6,344 nucleotides of DNA from PXRE01 sp964435625 (GTDB lineage: Archaea; Halobacteriota; Halobacteria; Halobacteriales; PXRE01): positions 1 to 6,344 of the forward strand of contig CAYTAG010000202.1 of NCBI GenBank assembly GCA_964435625.1. Direction: 5' to 3'. Positions 5,177 through 6,344 of this stretch are shown piece by piece. Positions within the stretch are counted from its first letter, which is position 1. The number at the start of each line of letters is the position of its first letter. A model generated the notes under the pieces. That model saw only the letters and a list, made by a program, of their open reading frames with translations, ran no database searches and had not been told where the DNA came from. The translations under genes and the position numbers were made by a program.

Positions 5177-6344
5177 CCCGGAACGGTCCGGGACGGACCC
5201 GGCGGACGGGATCGGACGGCGCTCGCTGCTGAAGGTGGGCGGGACCGCCGCCGGCGCGCTCGCGCTCGGCGCCGCCGTCCCCGGGACCGTGGCGGCCGAC
5301 TACGCCTCGGTGCTGGAAACCTCCGAACTCGGCGGCCGGGAGAACTACTCGGATTCGAGCCGGCCCCTGTCGGGCAACTACGAACCGACGACCGAGAGCG
5401 AGTTACGGAGCGCGCTGTCGTCGGCCAGCGGCGGCGAGGTCGTCTTCGTGCCCGGCGACGCCAGCATCGAGGTGACGGTCCCGGATCCGTCCGACCTCGA
5501 CGACTTCCTGGAGGTCCCGGCGGACGTCACCCTGGCGAGCGACCGGGGAATCGACGGGTCCGCGGGCGGCCTCGTTTACACCGACCAGAACGACAAGCAG
5601 TTCATGGAGGCCCGCTCCGGGGCCCGGGTGACCGGCATCCGGATCGGCGGCCCGCTGTGGGACTTCGTCGCGCACCCGAACTGGGGTGGCCCGGAGTGGT
5701 CCCGTGGCATCGGCTGTGAAGGTAGCGGCATCGAGGTCGACAACTGCGAGATTTATGGCTGGGGTCACTACGGGGTCGGCGCCGACGACGACACGGTCGT
5801 CCACCACTGCCACGTCCACCACTGCCCGATGGACGGGCTCGGGTACGGCGTCTACAGCTTCGGGGACATGCCGGAGATCTCCTTCAACGTGTTCAACCAC
5901 CACCGCCACAGCATCGCCGGCAACGGCACCGGCTACGACCTCCACGACAACTTCTTCGGCGGGGAGACGTACGGCCACGTCATCGACATGCACAACAGCG
6001 GCACGACGATGGAGATCTACGACAACACGGTGGCCGTCACCGAGCGGTCGGACAAGGACGCCCAGGCCGGCGGCGTGGTCCTCCGGGGCGAACCCCAGGA
6101 GTACTGCGACATCTTCCGGAACTGGTTTTACAACCCGGATCCTCCCGAAGAACCCCCGACGAACGCCTTCACGACCGAAGCAATCGTCCAGGAGGGGGCC
6201 TCGACCTGGGCGAACGTCGAGTACTGGAACAACCACTACGGCTCGGACGACCCACCGAGCGACGACATCGGCGCCCCGGTCGACGGCGGCGACAGCGACG
6301 ACGGCGAGGACTACCCGGGACTGCAGCACAGCTACGAGTTCGTC
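5169..6344 (+). CDS. Tat-exported right-handed parallel beta-helix protein, C-terminus cut by window edge
   Basis: The frame is open from ATG 5169 to the window edge (392 residues, no stop). A twin-arginine signal, GRRSLLKVGG (R17, R18), with hydrophobic core AAGALALGAAV and a likely cleavage near VAA/D43, predicts folded export. Residues about 90-358 show beta-helix rungs: VVFVPGDASIEV, VTGIRIGG, IEVDNCEIYGWGHYGV, TVVHHCHVHHCPMDGL (209-224), ISFNVFNHHRHSIAGN, YDLHDNFFGG, MEIYDNTVAV and IFRNWFY. Such folds are typical of polysaccharide lyases, epimerases and surface adhesins. I cannot identify catalytic residues with confidence. The His content of the central rungs is high. An acidic linker (about 360-382) ends in LQHSYEFV, which resembles the opening ELQYEFTV of the upstream protein's C-terminal module. 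A module of that kind probably follows beyond the window. The CxIxG(x4)G and CHVxxCxxDG patterns are shared with the upstream protein, suggesting paralogy. Confidence 0.91.
   Translation, partial: MSDPERSGTDPADGIGRRSLLKVGGTAAGALALGAAVPGTVAADYASVLETSELGGRENYSDSSRPLSGNYEPTTESELRSALSSASGGEVVFVPGDASIEVTVPDPSDLDDFLEVPADVTLASDRGIDGSAGGLVYTDQNDKQFMEARSGARVTGIRIGGPLWDFVAHPNWGGPEWSRGIGCEGSGIEVDNCEIYGWGHYGVGADDDTVVHHCHVHHCPMDGLGYGVYSFGDMPEISFNVFNHHRHSIAGNGTGYDLHDNFFGGETYGHVIDMHNSGTTMEIYDNTVAVTERSDKDAQAGGVVLRGEPQEYCDIFRNWFYNPDPPEEPPTNAFTTEAIVQEGASTWANVEYWNNHYGSDDPPSDDIGAPVDGGDSDDGEDYPGLQHSYEFV

Noticed and set aside
5403..6329. Minus-strand open frame opposite the second beta-helix gene
   Set aside because: Same reasoning: the plus strand encodes a coherent exported beta-helix protein with a ribosome binding site and Tat signal. 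The minus frame is an uninformative antisense reading.

Overview
This window looks like chromosomal DNA from a haloarchaeon (class Halobacteria). The genes are GC-rich with mostly G or C at third codon positions. The proteins are rich in Asp and Glu and poor in Lys, the exported proteins carry twin-arginine (Tat) signals, and the AT-rich promoter patches contain archaeal TATA boxes. I cannot assign a genus. There are four real protein genes: two on the minus strand at the left and two on the plus strand at the right. One further short leader ORF is possible.

Left half. Positions 1-1745 (minus) encode a membrane sensor histidine kinase, cut by the left window edge in its ATPase domain. It has a transmembrane helix, an extracellular double-Cache-like sensor, a second helix, a HAMP-like linker, a PAS domain, a HisKA domain with H462, and the start of HATPase_c with its N-box. 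The 204 bases between it and the next gene hold nested inverted repeats and the likely kinase promoter. Positions 1950-2801 (minus) encode a complete UbiA-family polyprenyltransferase with both aspartate-rich motifs. Its exact substrates cannot be read from the sequence.

Right half. A divergent AT-rich promoter region separates the prenyltransferase from two same-strand genes for Tat-exported right-handed parallel beta-helix proteins. The first (2966-4786) has a Gly/Asp linker and two copies of a roughly 99-residue C-terminal module. A 100-N scaffold gap lies inside the first module copy and is flanked on both sides by the same 23 bases. The gap is therefore probably an assembly artefact: merging the flanks restores exactly one intact module in frame. 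The second (5169-6344, running off the right edge) shares a cysteine-containing beta-helix signature with the first and appears to be entering a similar C-terminal module where the window stops. Upstream of it lie a strong TATA box, a possible 39-codon leader ORF overlapping the gene by 8 bases, and a clear GGAGG ribosome binding site.

The two beta-helix genes form a small cell-surface or secreted-protein locus, probably acting on or binding polysaccharide. Nothing in the sequence ties the histidine kinase or the prenyltransferase to them beyond proximity. The most notable material is the duplicated C-terminal module with its gap, the leader arrangement of the second beta-helix gene, and the shared Cys/His-rich rung of the two beta-helices. 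I saw no tRNA, rRNA, CRISPR array, transposase or integrase.
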